A DNA stretch of 64,000 bases from DAOUBF01 sp034432795. GTDB lineage: Bacteria; Chloroflexota; Anaerolineae; DSLN01. Position numbers and translations under genes: made by a program. The notes beneath the pieces were generated by a model. It did not search any database, was not told the DNA's origin, and worked only from the letters and a program-made list of their open reading frames with translations. The stretch spans positions 1-64,000 of the forward strand of contig DAOUBF010000057.1 of assembly GCA_034432795.1 (NCBI GenBank), given 5' to 3'. Positions 41,677 through 50,015 of the stretch are shown here, in pieces. Each line of letters opens with the position of its first letter. Within the stretch, counting starts at the first letter, position 1.

Positions 41677-42715
41677 GAAGACCTCCTTGAACCTGAGTCT
41701 TTGCCCATACGCCTGCGATGGGCCGGGCGCACTGCGGGCAACGCCCATCGCGCACCGCGTTCAGCAAGACGTCAAAGCCCAAGCGGCGGATCAGCAGTAC
41801 GCCGCAGGCGGGACAGGTGGTATTGTCATAGGGATGGCCGGGCACGTTGCCCACATAGACGAATTCCAGGCCGGCGTCCTTGCCGATGCGCCAGGCCCGC
41901 TCTAGCATGCGAACGGGTGTCGGCGGCGCATGGAACCGGTAGGCGGGGTAGTAGCCGCTTACGTGCCAGGGCACGTCGGGGCCCAATTCGGCCACAATCC
42001 GGCCGGCGATCCCGCGCAGAACAGCCTCCGCGTCGTTCACGGTGGGGATGACCAGCGTGGTGATCTCAATGTGCACGCCCTGGGCGCGGGCCAGGCGGCA
42101 AATCGCCCACACCCTGTCCACGTCAACGCCCTTGCAGAAGCGCCTCACTGCCTGCGCGTCGCCCTTCACGTCCACGTTCATCGCATCCAGGCCGGCCTCA
42201 ATCAGCAAGGATAGGGCCTCCGGCGTCATATAGCCGTTAGTCACGTAAGTATTATACAGGCCGCGTTCTCGTGCCAGTCGGAACACATCCAACGACCATT
42301 CCAGTGAGAGCGTGGGTTCATTGAACGAAATGGACGTTCCCTGGCAGCCGGCCTCCTCGGTCAAGGCGACGAACCGCTCAGGGGAGATGTATCTCCCCGT
42401 GCGCGGTGGCAGCGTTTTGCTGATGTCCCAGTTCTGGCACCAGGGACAGCCGAAGTTGCACGACCAGCTTCCGGCGGTCAGCGCAAACGTGCCGGGATAG
42501 AAGTGATAAAAGGGTTTTTTCTCAATGGGGTTCGCGGCCAGCGACGACACCGCACCGTAGATCAGCGTCAGCAGTTTCCCGGCGCAGTTCTCTCGCGTGC
42601 GGCACCAGCCCTGGCCGCCCTCCACGATGATACAGCGCCGCTCGCAGACGTGGCAGCGGACTTTACCGTTCAGGCGCTCCTGCAGAAGTGACTCGCGGAC
42701 AAAGGGGCTTTCCAT
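41657..42715 (-). CDS. amrS: AmmeMemoRadiSam-type radical SAM protein
   Basis: A 352-residue radical-SAM protein. The N-terminal CHVCERRC and CRTRENC cysteines precede the cluster motif CNFGCPWCQN (CX3CX2C), and ISFNEPTLSLEW and HVSGYYPAYRF follow, typical of AmrS/PflA-like enzymes in the AmmeMemoRadiSam system. The C-terminus has a zinc-ribbon-like CPAC...CPQC. AMMECR1 and Memo homologues are not adjacent. The substrate is not known for this family. Confidence 0.9.
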   Translation of the reverse strand: MESPFVRESLLQERLNGKVRCHVCERRCIIVEGGQGWCRTRENCAGKLLTLIYGAVSSLAANPIEKKPFYHFYPGTFALTAGSWSCNFGCPWCQNWDISKTLPPRTGRYISPERFVALTEEAGCQGTSISFNEPTLSLEWSLDVFRLARERGLYNTYVTNGYMTPEALSLLIEAGLDAMNVDVKGDAQAVRRFCKGVDVDRVWAICRLARAQGVHIEITTLVIPTVNDAEAVLRGIAGRIVAELGPDVPWHVSGYYPAYRFHAPPTPVRMLERAWRIGKDAGLEFVYVGNVPGHPYDNTTCPACGVLLIRRLGFDVLLNAVRDGRCPQCARPIAGVWAKTQVQGGLHAEYHH

Positions 42716-42723
42716 GGCAGCGC

Positions 42724-43242
42724 CTATCGTCGCAGTTCCCGCTCATGCCTGGGGCAGAACGTCCGTCCCTTGTAATCCGTATCGGCCAGTGAATTGGAGA
42801 AGGCCATCACGCAGCGCCGGTCAGGGCAATGGCCCAGGCCATAGGTATGCCCCAGTTCATGCACGGCCTCTTTCACTGCCCGCGTGAGGAAGAGCGCTTC
42901 ATTATCGGGCTTGCCATAGAAGCGCTCGCGCAGGCGAGGCAGGGCGATCACGGCCCGCCGTCCGGCGCTATCGGCCAGGCCGAAGACGAAATTCAGTTCC
43001 GGCACGTACAGGTCCAGGTCCACTACACCGAGGATGCGCTCGGCCTGGCCGGGGCGCAACTGCGCCAGGATAGCCCCGGCAGAATATTGCCGGCGCCGGG
43101 GGTTGAAGGCCTCGTCCGGCACAGGCAACGCCCGGCCTAGGCGACAGGGCTGGCCGAAGGTCTCAGACAAGGCCGCGCAAAGATGCGCCAGGACGCCCGC
43201 CTCAACCTCTCCCACCGGCAAAATAAGAATTTCGTGCGTCAT
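42724..43242 (-). CDS. Archaemetzincin-like zinc metalloprotease
   Basis: A 172-residue protein with HELGHTYGLGHC, the extended zinc motif HEXXHXXGXXHC of archaemetzincins (M54), followed by a met-turn-like CVMAFSNSL and two further cysteines (FCPRHERELRR). ILILPVG and VGVVDLDLYVPELNFVFG match the family. It lies 8 bp upstream of AmrS and probably starts the operon. The biological substrate is unknown. Confidence 0.93.
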   Translation of the reverse strand: MTHEILILPVGEVEAGVLAHLCAALSETFGQPCRLGRALPVPDEAFNPRRRQYSAGAILAQLRPGQAERILGVVDLDLYVPELNFVFGLADSAGRRAVIALPRLRERFYGKPDNEALFLTRAVKEAVHELGHTYGLGHCPDRRCVMAFSNSLADTDYKGRTFCPRHERELRR

Positions 43243-43270
43243 GGCGTCAACACATCAATCGCCTCCTTAC

Positions 43271-44104
43271 TCAAGCGCGATCTTTGCCACGACTTTTTCT
43301 CCCAGCGCCTTTAGACTCTACGAACAGGGCAGGAGCGCCTGAGGTCTCCATGTCGCGTTGCTCATCGTAAGCTTGCAGGAAGGTCAGGGCTTGCCCCAAA
43401 TTGGGAAATGTGTAACTGTACGTCTCGCCACGATTACTTCGCACCACAATAGTGACTGAATGCACCCTACGAGGAAGGCTTTCGTCCAGGGCCACTCCCA
43501 GAGAGTGGCGCAGGTCATTTTCTATTCCGGCGATCAGTTCCTTGGCGATCTGGTCTCGCTCGTTCGCGGACAGGCGGGTGAATCTTTGCCAGCTTTCAGC
43601 CGCCTGTGCCCTATCCTTCTCTGCCCAGCGGTATTCAATCCCGTGTCGTGCCAGGATATTGCAAATATCGTCAAACGAGACCTCAAATAGCTCCACTTCA
43701 AAACTCCGCAGCAACCGCTTGGAGGGCTGACTCCAACTGCCCATCAATACGGCGATAGATTTCCGCACAGTTCCGTAGCGCTGACGGAGTTTGGTATGGG
43801 CCGTACAAATCCAACTGGCTTTATCGCGGTTATGCTTCTTATAGCGAATGTACTTGGATTCAATCAAGATGAGCGGTTGAAGGCGATTATTGGTGATGAC
43901 CGAGTCAATGTTGTAAGCATTGCCATCGCTGTCAGTCAGGATCAGCTTTGTTCCTCTACCTGTCTTTGCATGTGTCGGCCCGGCTGTAATGTAGATGTAG
44001 CCCCTGTCTTCGGCCAACGGCCTTAGAATACGATGAATTTCCTGTTCCAGCAGTGCGCCAATGGCTTCTCCTAACGCGCTCCCAGGATTGGCAATGTTCT
44101 CCAT
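43271..44104 (-). CDS. PD-(D/E)XK restriction endonuclease-like protein
   Basis: A 277-residue protein with Asp67 (YNIDSVIT) and Glu82-Ser-Lys84 (LILIESKYIRYKK), the PD-(D/E)XK core, preceded by an N-terminal helix with Glu13 and Glu22. The C-terminal region is basic. It lies 45 bp downstream of a DNA methyltransferase on the same strand, so it is the likely cognate restriction enzyme. Lower GC than the flanks. The specificity cannot be inferred. Confidence 0.8.
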   Translation of the reverse strand: MENIANPGSALGEAIGALLEQEIHRILRPLAEDRGYIYITAGPTHAKTGRGTKLILTDSDGNAYNIDSVITNNRLQPLILIESKYIRYKKHNRDKASWICTAHTKLRQRYGTVRKSIAVLMGSWSQPSKRLLRSFEVELFEVSFDDICNILARHGIEYRWAEKDRAQAAESWQRFTRLSANERDQIAKELIAGIENDLRHSLGVALDESLPRRVHSVTIVVRSNRGETYSYTFPNLGQALTFLQAYDEQRDMETSGAPALFVESKGAGRKSRGKDRA

Positions 44105-44149
44105 CAGTATATCCCATCCACCTCTACCCCTTCATTGAGGTAGTTAGGA

Positions 44150-45565
44150 TCACTTCCGTAACCAGAGAATCCCTTCTTTAAGCATGACCTTATGGCGCTG
44201 AGGATTATGCCCCCATTTCCCACCCCGTTCGCGCAGGTTCTGTACATGATAGTCACGAAAGCCAATAGCAAGGGCTAATCTGCCCAGATACTCCTCGGTC
44301 GGAATATAGACCCCGTACGGCGCAGAATCGCCTAATACCATCACAAACGTAGCGTAAGGTTTCAGCACGCGATAGACCTGCTGAATGATCAGGAGCATGT
44401 CATTGAAATAACCCGCGACCATGAGATCGTAGCTCTTCTTACCCCCTTTGTACAAACGCCTTTCCCTCAACTGGCTCACTTTGTCAGCCAACTCCCTGTA
44501 AAGCATAGGCTCGAGCGTGCGGATGGCTGGGTTGATGGGGTTCTCCTCAAACTCAGTGCGACGTATTTGGGTTGTCGCAGCGATAATGAGCTTGTCACGC
44601 ACCTTTTCAGTAATATCCCGCCATGACCTTGCCCATCCCCAAAAATACATCTCCAGGCGTGTGCGGTCAGCGTAGTCATAGTTATTCAGATAAGGCGGGG
44701 AGGTCACAGCCAGGTCTATGCTTTCAGGTTCAAGAGGATAGGGTTGACGGGCATCCATCAGGAGCAATCGGGTTTCAATGTCGGCTATCCGGCGCTTCGC
44801 CAGAACGGTAACGAGGTCCCGATACATCCCTTGCACTGTCTGGGAGAAGACCTCTAAGGCAGGTCGCTCGGCCTTCTCATGGTACTTACTGGGCGCGATG
44901 TAAGGCCAGCCGGTTCCGGCTTTGGAGGCCGTACGTAGGGTATCTGTGAGGGCCAGCCGGAAAAAGTCGGCTATTTCAGGTGTGGGACTATACCCCGGAA
45001 TAGCGTCACGGATGTATTTCAGCACCCATAGATTCTTGTCCGAGTAGCATTTGCGAACAAGCGATGGAAATTCGGCGAGGCTCTCTTCTCCAGGGAAATC
45101 GGGCATACGATGGAGGTGCGTAAGCAGCCTCTGAATGCTCCGGTGAAGCTCCGCCATATCGTATTCCCAGAAGCACTTGACCTTCGCTACCCAATGAACA
45201 AAGGGGTGGGCTTCAATGCCAACTGAATTGACACCCCGCTGTTTGGCAACTACGGATGTGGTTCCGCTGCCAACAAACGGATCAAGCAGCCAGGATCCGG
45301 CGTCCAGACCGTAATCCTCAATAAGCGCTTCTACCAGCCTATAGCTATAACCGGCCGGATACTTGAACCAACGATGGATAGGAGCGCGCAGGCTATCCTG
45401 GAAAGTGCCCAATCGCTCAGGCGTAAGGCCTATCATCGCTGGGGGAGCAGTGGGATAGAGGGGCAGTTCTAACTGCTCTCGCACTTGATGGCCGGCAGTA
45501 GCGGACGAAGCCCCATCTCCGTCTATAGCGCTCGTGTAGGTCACGGCTTGTTCGTTATCGCTCAT
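44150..45565 (-). CDS. DNA amino-methyltransferase, likely cytosine-N4 type
   Basis: A 471-residue methyltransferase. Motif I is DPFVGSGTT (95-103) and motif IV is TSPPY (288-292), followed by LNNYDYADRTRLE, a form frequent in cytosine-N4 enzymes. About 185 residues separate the motifs, a large insert that may carry recognition. TGWPYIAPSKYHEK and CYSDKNLW are further family features. It is transcribed ahead of a PD-(D/E)XK protein, forming the third methyltransferase/nuclease unit in the window. Base composition is lower in GC than flanking genes. Confidence 0.9.
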   Translation of the reverse strand: MSDNEQAVTYTSAIDGDGASSATAGHQVREQLELPLYPTAPPAMIGLTPERLGTFQDSLRAPIHRWFKYPAGYSYRLVEALIEDYGLDAGSWLLDPFVGSGTTSVVAKQRGVNSVGIEAHPFVHWVAKVKCFWEYDMAELHRSIQRLLTHLHRMPDFPGEESLAEFPSLVRKCYSDKNLWVLKYIRDAIPGYSPTPEIADFFRLALTDTLRTASKAGTGWPYIAPSKYHEKAERPALEVFSQTVQGMYRDLVTVLAKRRIADIETRLLLMDARQPYPLEPESIDLAVTSPPYLNNYDYADRTRLEMYFWGWARSWRDITEKVRDKLIIAATTQIRRTEFEENPINPAIRTLEPMLYRELADKVSQLRERRLYKGGKKSYDLMVAGYFNDMLLIIQQVYRVLKPYATFVMVLGDSAPYGVYIPTEEYLGRLALAIGFRDYHVQNLRERGGKWGHNPQRHKVMLKEGILWLRK

Positions 45566-45665
45566 TGGCCATCCTTCACGCCAAACAGGCTAAACAGAGC
45601 TTACATCAGGGTCCCCTGCCTGTCAACTCCGTTACCTCCCCCCATCCTTAAATGTTCCTATCGCA

Positions 45666-45694
45666 TTGTCGTCCAGCCACCGCCATGTTATAAT
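45666..45694 (+). promoter_or_regulatory. Former hydrolase promoter, now ahead of the toxin-like gene
   Basis: TTGTCG (45666-45671), 17 bp, TATAAT (45689-45694). The first copy of the hydrolase start GTG begins at 45702, so transcription would start at or next to that codon, giving a leaderless message. Confidence 0.7.
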
Positions 45695-45701
45695 CTGCCC
45701 T

Positions 45702-45735
45702 GTGAGCACCATTCGTGTGGCGGACCCCGCATCAC
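45702..45735. repeat. 34-bp direct repeat, first copy (hydrolase 5' end)
   Basis: GTGAGCACCATTCGTGTGGC plus 14 further bases, identical to 46353-46386. It encodes the first 11 codons of the hydrolase and here continues into a short 24-codon orphan frame ending at 45776. Confidence 0.95.
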
Positions 45736-45841
45736 AGATGGGGTTAGCCTGTGGCAACCGCAGTGGGAGGCCATAGACAGGCTGGCCAGCTTTAGCCAAC
45801 AGTCACCAGGCAGCTAGGAGGAGAGCACAGGAAAACAGTGG

Positions 45842-46123
45842 ATGGAGATCCAGATCGATCCACATACCCTGGAACGTGCTGAAGAGCGTGGCACCAATCA
45901 AGAGGAAATCCAAGATGTAATTAATACCGGCTTTTCCATTCCGGCACGGGCGGGGCGCTTGGGAAAAGCTAAGGTTTATGATTTCATGCAGAAACGGCAT
46001 GATAGGTTTTATGAGCAGAAAAGGGTAGAGGTGATTTATACTGTGGAGAAAGGCGTTATCGTCACAGTGACGGTCTATGTCTTTTACGGAAGATGGGAGG
46101 CCCAGAATGCAGATCCTCTATGA
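45842..46123 (+). CDS. DUF4258-like (BrnT/RelE-fold) toxin candidate
   Basis: A 93-residue protein. IDPHTLERAEERGTNQEEIQ and the strand-rich C-terminal VEVIYTVEKGVIVTVTVYVFYGRW match the DUF4258 family, small RelE/BrnT-fold proteins often paired with DUF2283. RAEERG and the RFYEQKR region supply the basic and acidic residues expected for an RNase-like protein, but activity is unproven. It overlaps the DUF2283 gene by 17 bp. AT-rich composition suggests acquisition. Confidence 0.75.
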   Translation: MEIQIDPHTLERAEERGTNQEEIQDVINTGFSIPARAGRLGKAKVYDFMQKRHDRFYEQKRVEVIYTVEKGVIVTVTVYVFYGRWEAQNADPL

Positions 46124-46325
46124 TGTCAGAAAAGACCTGCTTTACATCCGTCTAGATGATCAGAAACAGGCGGTGATAAACCGGCGTCTTTCTGAGGATA
46201 TTGTATTGGATGTGGGCGAAGGGGACAAGATCGTAGGTTTTGAGATCCTAGACGCCTCTAAGCATGTTAACCTGGAGAGATTGTTACCTGTGACATATCA
46301 GGTCCCGCCTGGAGTTGCGGCATAA
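46107..46325 (+). CDS. DUF2283-like antitoxin candidate
   Basis: ATG 46107 gives 72 residues (MQILYDVRKDLLYIRLDDQK...), the DUF2283 pattern with YIRL and DIVLDVGEGDKIVGFEILDAS. DUF2283 genes frequently accompany DUF4258 genes and are regarded as the antitoxin partner. The order toxin first, antitoxin second is unusual for classic pairs but seen in HigBA- and BrnTA-like modules. The longer frame from 46077 overlaps the partner more and is less likely. Confidence 0.75.
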   Translation: MQILYDVRKDLLYIRLDDQKQAVINRRLSEDIVLDVGEGDKIVGFEILDASKHVNLERLLPVTYQVPPGVAA

Positions 46326-46352
46326 CATAAAAACATCAAGGCGAATCACAAC

Positions 46353-46386
46353 GTGAGCACCATTCGTGTGGCGGACCCCGCATCAC
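46353..46386. repeat. 34-bp direct repeat, second copy (active hydrolase start)
   Basis: Identical to 45702-45735. Here it continues into the full hydrolase gene but has no promoter of its own within 30 bp and only a weak AAGGCG as possible ribosome-binding site. Confidence 0.95.
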
Positions 46387-47204
46387 GTACAGGACGGGCG
46401 CTGAATATTTATTACCAGGTCCAGGGCGAGGGCCGCGATGTCGTGCTGATCCACGGCTGGGCCAGTTCGTGGCGGCTGTGGCAGGGGACGATGGATGTGT
46501 TGGCCGAGGCGGGCTGCCGTGCCTGGGCGCTTGATCTGCCCGGCTTCGGGGCGTCGGACAAGCCCGCCGACGGCTGGTACTCTATAGAGAACTTCGCCGC
46601 CCTCGTCAGCGCCTTCTGCCAGGCGCTCGGGCTGGAGCGCGCCTCTATTGTCGGCCACTCTATGGGCGGGACGATCGCGCTCCTCCTCGGCCTGGAGCAG
46701 CCGCATATGGTGGAGCGGCTGGTCGCGGTCAGCCCGGTGGTCAGCGGGCGGCTCAACTTCCCCGTGCGCATGTTTGCCTCGCGCTGGTTGGGGCGCTGGC
46801 TCTACGATCTATCGGCCAGAAGCTGGCCGTTGGCTGCGGCAGGGGCGCAATTGCTCTACAACCGCTCCTGGTCGTTGCGCCCCCGCGCCCACCACCGCCG
46901 CGCCTGGGAGGACCTGAGCCGGGCATCGCCCCACGCGGCGCTGGGCAGCCTGCGTGCGCTGGCCCACTTTGACCTCAGCCCACGCCTGCAGGCCATCACC
47001 GTGCCCACGCTCATCCTGGCCGGCGCGGGCGACCTGAACGTGCCACCCTCCCAGGCCCGGCTGGCCGCCGCGCGCATCCCCGGCGCCCGGCTGGTCATTT
47101 TGCCCGGAGCGCGTCACCTGCCCATGAACGACCAGCCGGAGCGCTTCCACCGCGAACTCCGGCAATTCCTGATGGCAGATATGGAAACCGTCCCGGCCCG
47201 ATGA
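46353..47204 (+). CDS. Alpha/beta hydrolase
   Basis: A 283-residue alpha/beta hydrolase starting at GTG 46353. The oxyanion HGWASSW, the nucleophile elbow VGHSMGGTIA, the acid in AGAGDLNVP and the histidine in GARHLPMNDQPE form the expected triad. It may be an esterase or C-C bond hydrolase; substrate cannot be assigned. Its own promoter was separated by the 651-bp cassette, so expression now depends on read-through or a new promoter. It overlaps thpR (ATGA). Confidence 0.9.
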   Translation: MSTIRVADPASRTGRALNIYYQVQGEGRDVVLIHGWASSWRLWQGTMDVLAEAGCRAWALDLPGFGASDKPADGWYSIENFAALVSAFCQALGLERASIVGHSMGGTIALLLGLEQPHMVERLVAVSPVVSGRLNFPVRMFASRWLGRWLYDLSARSWPLAAAGAQLLYNRSWSLRPRAHHRRAWEDLSRASPHAALGSLRALAHFDLSPRLQAITVPTLILAGAGDLNVPPSQARLAAARIPGARLVILPGARHLPMNDQPERFHRELRQFLMADMETVPAR

Positions 47205-47791
47205 CAACCCTACGCGCCTTTATTGCCATTGAGTTGCCCGACTGGTTGCGCGACCGCCTGGCGCAGCTTCAAGACGAGTTAGAAGTTGAAGGCCCGCCTG
47301 GCGTCATGCGTTGGGTGCGGCCTGAGAGCATTCACCTGACGCTCAAGTTCCTGGGCGAAGTGCCCACCGCGCAACTCCCCGACATCCAGGCCGGGCTGGC
47401 CCGCGCCGCAGCCGCAGTTGCGCCGTTCACCTTCCGCGCCGAGCGCCTGGGCTGCTTCCCCGATACGCGCCGCCCCAACAACGTCTGGGTGGGCGTCCAT
47501 GAGCCGACCGGTGCGCTCCAGCGCCTGCAACAGGCCATTGAAGCCCAGATCGGCCCCCTGGGCTACCCGCCGGAGAGCCGCCCCTTCCGCCCCCACCTGA
47601 CGCTGGGCCGCGCCAGCCGCCACGCCCGCCCGGCGGAGCTGCGCCAGTTCGGTGAGCTGATTGCGCGCAAGCCGCTGAACCCCCTGGGCACGGTGGAGGT
47701 CAACGGCATCAGCCTGATGAAGAGCGATCTCCGGCCCGACGGGGCCATATATACGCGCCTGGCTTATGTACCTCTCTCCGGGAGCGAGTGA
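47201..47791 (+). CDS. thpR: RNA 2',3'-cyclic phosphodiesterase
   Basis: A 196-residue 2H phosphoesterase with the two HXTX motifs HLTLKFLG and HLTLGRAS, in the order and spacing of ThpR/LigT. It hydrolyses 2',3'-cyclic phosphate ends to 2'-phosphates in vitro; physiological role is unclear. It overlaps the hydrolase gene upstream and is followed by a palindromic repeat. Confidence 0.93.
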   Translation: MTTLRAFIAIELPDWLRDRLAQLQDELEVEGPPGVMRWVRPESIHLTLKFLGEVPTAQLPDIQAGLARAAAAVAPFTFRAERLGCFPDTRRPNNVWVGVHEPTGALQRLQQAIEAQIGPLGYPPESRPFRPHLTLGRASRHARPAELRQFGELIARKPLNPLGTVEVNGISLMKSDLRPDGAIYTRLAYVPLSGSE

Positions 47792-47797
47792 ACCCAA

Positions 47798-47872
47798 TTC
47801 ACCACAGGGGCACAGAGGAGATTGATAAAAGGCTCTGCGCATCTCCGCGTCCTCTATACCTCTGCGGTGAAA
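47798..47872. repeat. TTCACC...GGTGAA palindromic intergenic repeat
   Basis: The outer arms TTCACCACAG and CTGCGGTGAA pair with one mismatch; inner GGCACAGAGGAG and CTCCGCGTCCTC add partial pairing. No ORF is supported. Confidence 0.6.
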
Positions 47873-47879
47873 TAAGGCG

Positions 47880-48365
47880 ATGGTAATGAAAACGATTGTC
47901 GCCGTGATCGGCGCGGGGACATGTACAGCGGAGGAGGCCGCGCTGGCCGAAGCGGTAGGGCGCAGGCTGGCAGAACGCGGCGCCATCCTGGTGTGCGGCG
48001 GGCGCGGCGGCGTCATGGAGGCGGCCTGTCGTGGCGCGAAGGCTGCCGGCGGGCTGACCGTCGGCATCTTACCCGGTCGGACCCCGGCAGAGGCCAACCC
48101 CTATGTGGATGTGCCCCTGGCGACCGGGCTGGGCGAGGCCCGCAATGTGCTCGTGGTGCGCGCTGCCCAGGCCGTTATTGCCATCGGCGGCGAGTTCGGC
48201 ACGCTCTCGGAGATCGGCTTCGCGCTCAAGCTGGGCATCCCGGTGATCGGCCTGAACACCTGGGGCCTGACCAAAGGCGGGGCACCTGTCCAGGCCATCC
48301 GCGTGGCGCGCACGCCGGAGGAGGCCGTCGCCTGGGCAGTGGGAGAGAAACGTCAGTTTCCTTAG
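47880..48365 (+). CDS. TIGR00725-like SLOG/LOG family protein
   Basis: A 161-residue Rossmann-like protein with VIGAGTC, VCGGRGGVMEAACRGAK and GEARNVLVVRAAQAVIAIGG plus GTLSEIGFALK. These are SLOG/LOG-family nucleotide-binding segments. The TIGR00725 subgroup has no defined reaction; related LOG proteins are cytokinin-activating phosphoribohydrolases. The start could be ATG 47880 or 47886. Confidence 0.85.
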   Translation: MVMKTIVAVIGAGTCTAEEAALAEAVGRRLAERGAILVCGGRGGVMEAACRGAKAAGGLTVGILPGRTPAEANPYVDVPLATGLGEARNVLVVRAAQAVIAIGGEFGTLSEIGFALKLGIPVIGLNTWGLTKGGAPVQAIRVARTPEEAVAWAVGEKRQFP

Positions 48366-48415
48366 GCTCCTGTAGATAATCCGTTGAGTACCTTATTCTG
48401 AGCGCCAGCGAAGAA

Positions 48416-49993
48416 TCAGGGGTTAGAGAGGGGAGATAAGGGCTGCTCTTCCTGGGCTTCCTTGACCCCTGCGGAAAATCCGCTGGCTACCTTCTCCTCT
48501 TCGGCACGGACAGAGGCCAGCCCAGAGAGGTCGGCGACCTCCTGTTCCAACCTGGGAGCAATGGGCAGCGGGTAACGCCGTGCCAGGCGGGCGCTTGTAG
48601 CCGCACGGCCCGCCTGGAAGATCAGCCAGGCCGGGCCCAGGCCGCCCAACACGATCACAATAATGCCCACCAGTTGCGCCCAAAGTTGCCCCCGGTCGCC
48701 AGCCAGCAGGCCGGCGACAGCACGGCCCCCCGTGCCCAACGCGGTGTCCGCTCCCACGCCGTTCCAACCGGCGCCAACGCCGCCCCCAGCCAGCAGGCCC
48801 ACCGCGATCAGGCCGATCAGCCCGCCGCAGAGGTGGACGGCAACCGCGCCGGTGGGGTCGTGCGTGCGCAGGCCGTGCTCCACCGCATAGACAACCAGCG
48901 GCACGAGTACCCCGGCGATCAGGCCGACGAGCAGGGCCTGAGCAGGGGTGAAGAAGGGGGCGCCCGCGCCAGCCGCGATCAGGCCGGCAGCGAACCCGCG
49001 CACGGCCATTAGCGCATCGGGGCGCGCCGTCGTGAGCCAGCTATACGCCTGCGCTGCCAGCGTCCCCGCGCCCGCCCCGGCCAAGGCGTTGATGGAGACC
49101 AGCGCCCAGGGCAGGTCGGCGCCCTGGTACAATAGATGGCCCGCCGTCCAACTCGGCCAGACAGCCGCCCAGATGAGCGCGCCCGCTGCCGCCAGAAGCG
49201 GCAGATGCGCCGGGGGCATCTCGTTGCCAGGGTGCAGACGCGGGCCGAAAGACAAGAGCGCAGCCAGGGCCACGCTGCCGCCGAGGAGATGCACGGCGCC
49301 CACGCTGCCGAAGTCAATAAAGCCATGCCCCAGCCCGCTATTCACACCCAGGTTGCCCAGCCAGCCGCCGGTGTTCACGGCACACAACACCTTCCCGGTC
49401 GGCCCGCCCGCCCAGGTCCAGTTGCCGATCAGCGGATAGATGATCGCTGCCACAGCCAGCCCGATGGCGGCGCTGGCCCAACCGCGCCCCTGGCGGTACA
49501 ATACCAACGCCGGGATCAAGGCGGCGGTCATCAGCCGGGGCAACTCGCTCAGGAAAAGCGCCAGGATGGCCGGATTGTGCTCGGACAGGCCAAAGCCGCT
49601 CATCCCGGCCAGGCCCCAGCTCTGGCCAAAGCGGATAAAGGTATACTCCGCGTTGAGTTGCGCCAGGCCCGGCAGGTCGTGCAGGCAGCCGATGCCGCCG
49701 TATTGCAGGCCGAAGCCGATCAGCGTGTAGCCCGCCACAGCCAGGCCCAGCGTGGCCAGCGCAGCAGCGGCGGCGTTTCCTGCCTGCGCTTCGGTCAGCC
49801 CGCCCCAGGCGACCAGCAAAACGCCCAGCGGCACCAGCCAGGCTAGAAGCATGAACGGTGACATGGCGGCAAGGATGGTGGGATCGCCCTGGGCGGCATG
49901 GGCCGCCGAGGCCACCGGTAGGGAAAGCCCAAGCAGGAGGACCGCAGGGCCTATACCGGCCTTGAGCCGGGGTCTGAACGGCAGGTGAGGCAT
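48416..49993 (-). CDS. Amt family ammonium transporter-like protein
   Basis: ATG 49993 gives 525 residues; the upstream extension to 50041 lies in the divergent gene's start region. A signal peptide (VLLLGLSLPVASAAHA) precedes about eleven membrane segments. The Amt-signature DFGSVGAVHLLGGSVALAA and the second pore-histidine region GAVAVHLCGGLIGLI are present. The C-terminal tail is about 70 residues. It should conduct ammonium or ammonia. No GlnK is adjacent. It diverges from the Mut7-C gene with starts only about 22 bp apart. Confidence 0.85.
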   Translation of the reverse strand: MPHLPFRPRLKAGIGPAVLLLGLSLPVASAAHAAQGDPTILAAMSPFMLLAWLVPLGVLLVAWGGLTEAQAGNAAAAALATLGLAVAGYTLIGFGLQYGGIGCLHDLPGLAQLNAEYTFIRFGQSWGLAGMSGFGLSEHNPAILALFLSELPRLMTAALIPALVLYRQGRGWASAAIGLAVAAIIYPLIGNWTWAGGPTGKVLCAVNTGGWLGNLGVNSGLGHGFIDFGSVGAVHLLGGSVALAALLSFGPRLHPGNEMPPAHLPLLAAAGALIWAAVWPSWTAGHLLYQGADLPWALVSINALAGAGAGTLAAQAYSWLTTARPDALMAVRGFAAGLIAAGAGAPFFTPAQALLVGLIAGVLVPLVVYAVEHGLRTHDPTGAVAVHLCGGLIGLIAVGLLAGGGVGAGWNGVGADTALGTGGRAVAGLLAGDRGQLWAQLVGIIVIVLGGLGPAWLIFQAGRAATSARLARRYPLPIAPRLEQEVADLSGLASVRAEEEKVASGFSAGVKEAQEEQPLSPLSNP

Positions 49994-50015
49994 AGGTCTA
50001 TCCTCAGTTCCCTTG

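Noticed and set aside
45702..45776. A functional 24-residue peptide gene
   Set aside because: It is the duplicated start of the hydrolase followed by unrelated sequence; nothing else supports it being translated usefully.
27711..46386. Insertion sequences or prophage as the source of the flanking duplications
   Set aside because: No transposase, integrase or phage structural gene is readable on either strand in these islands.
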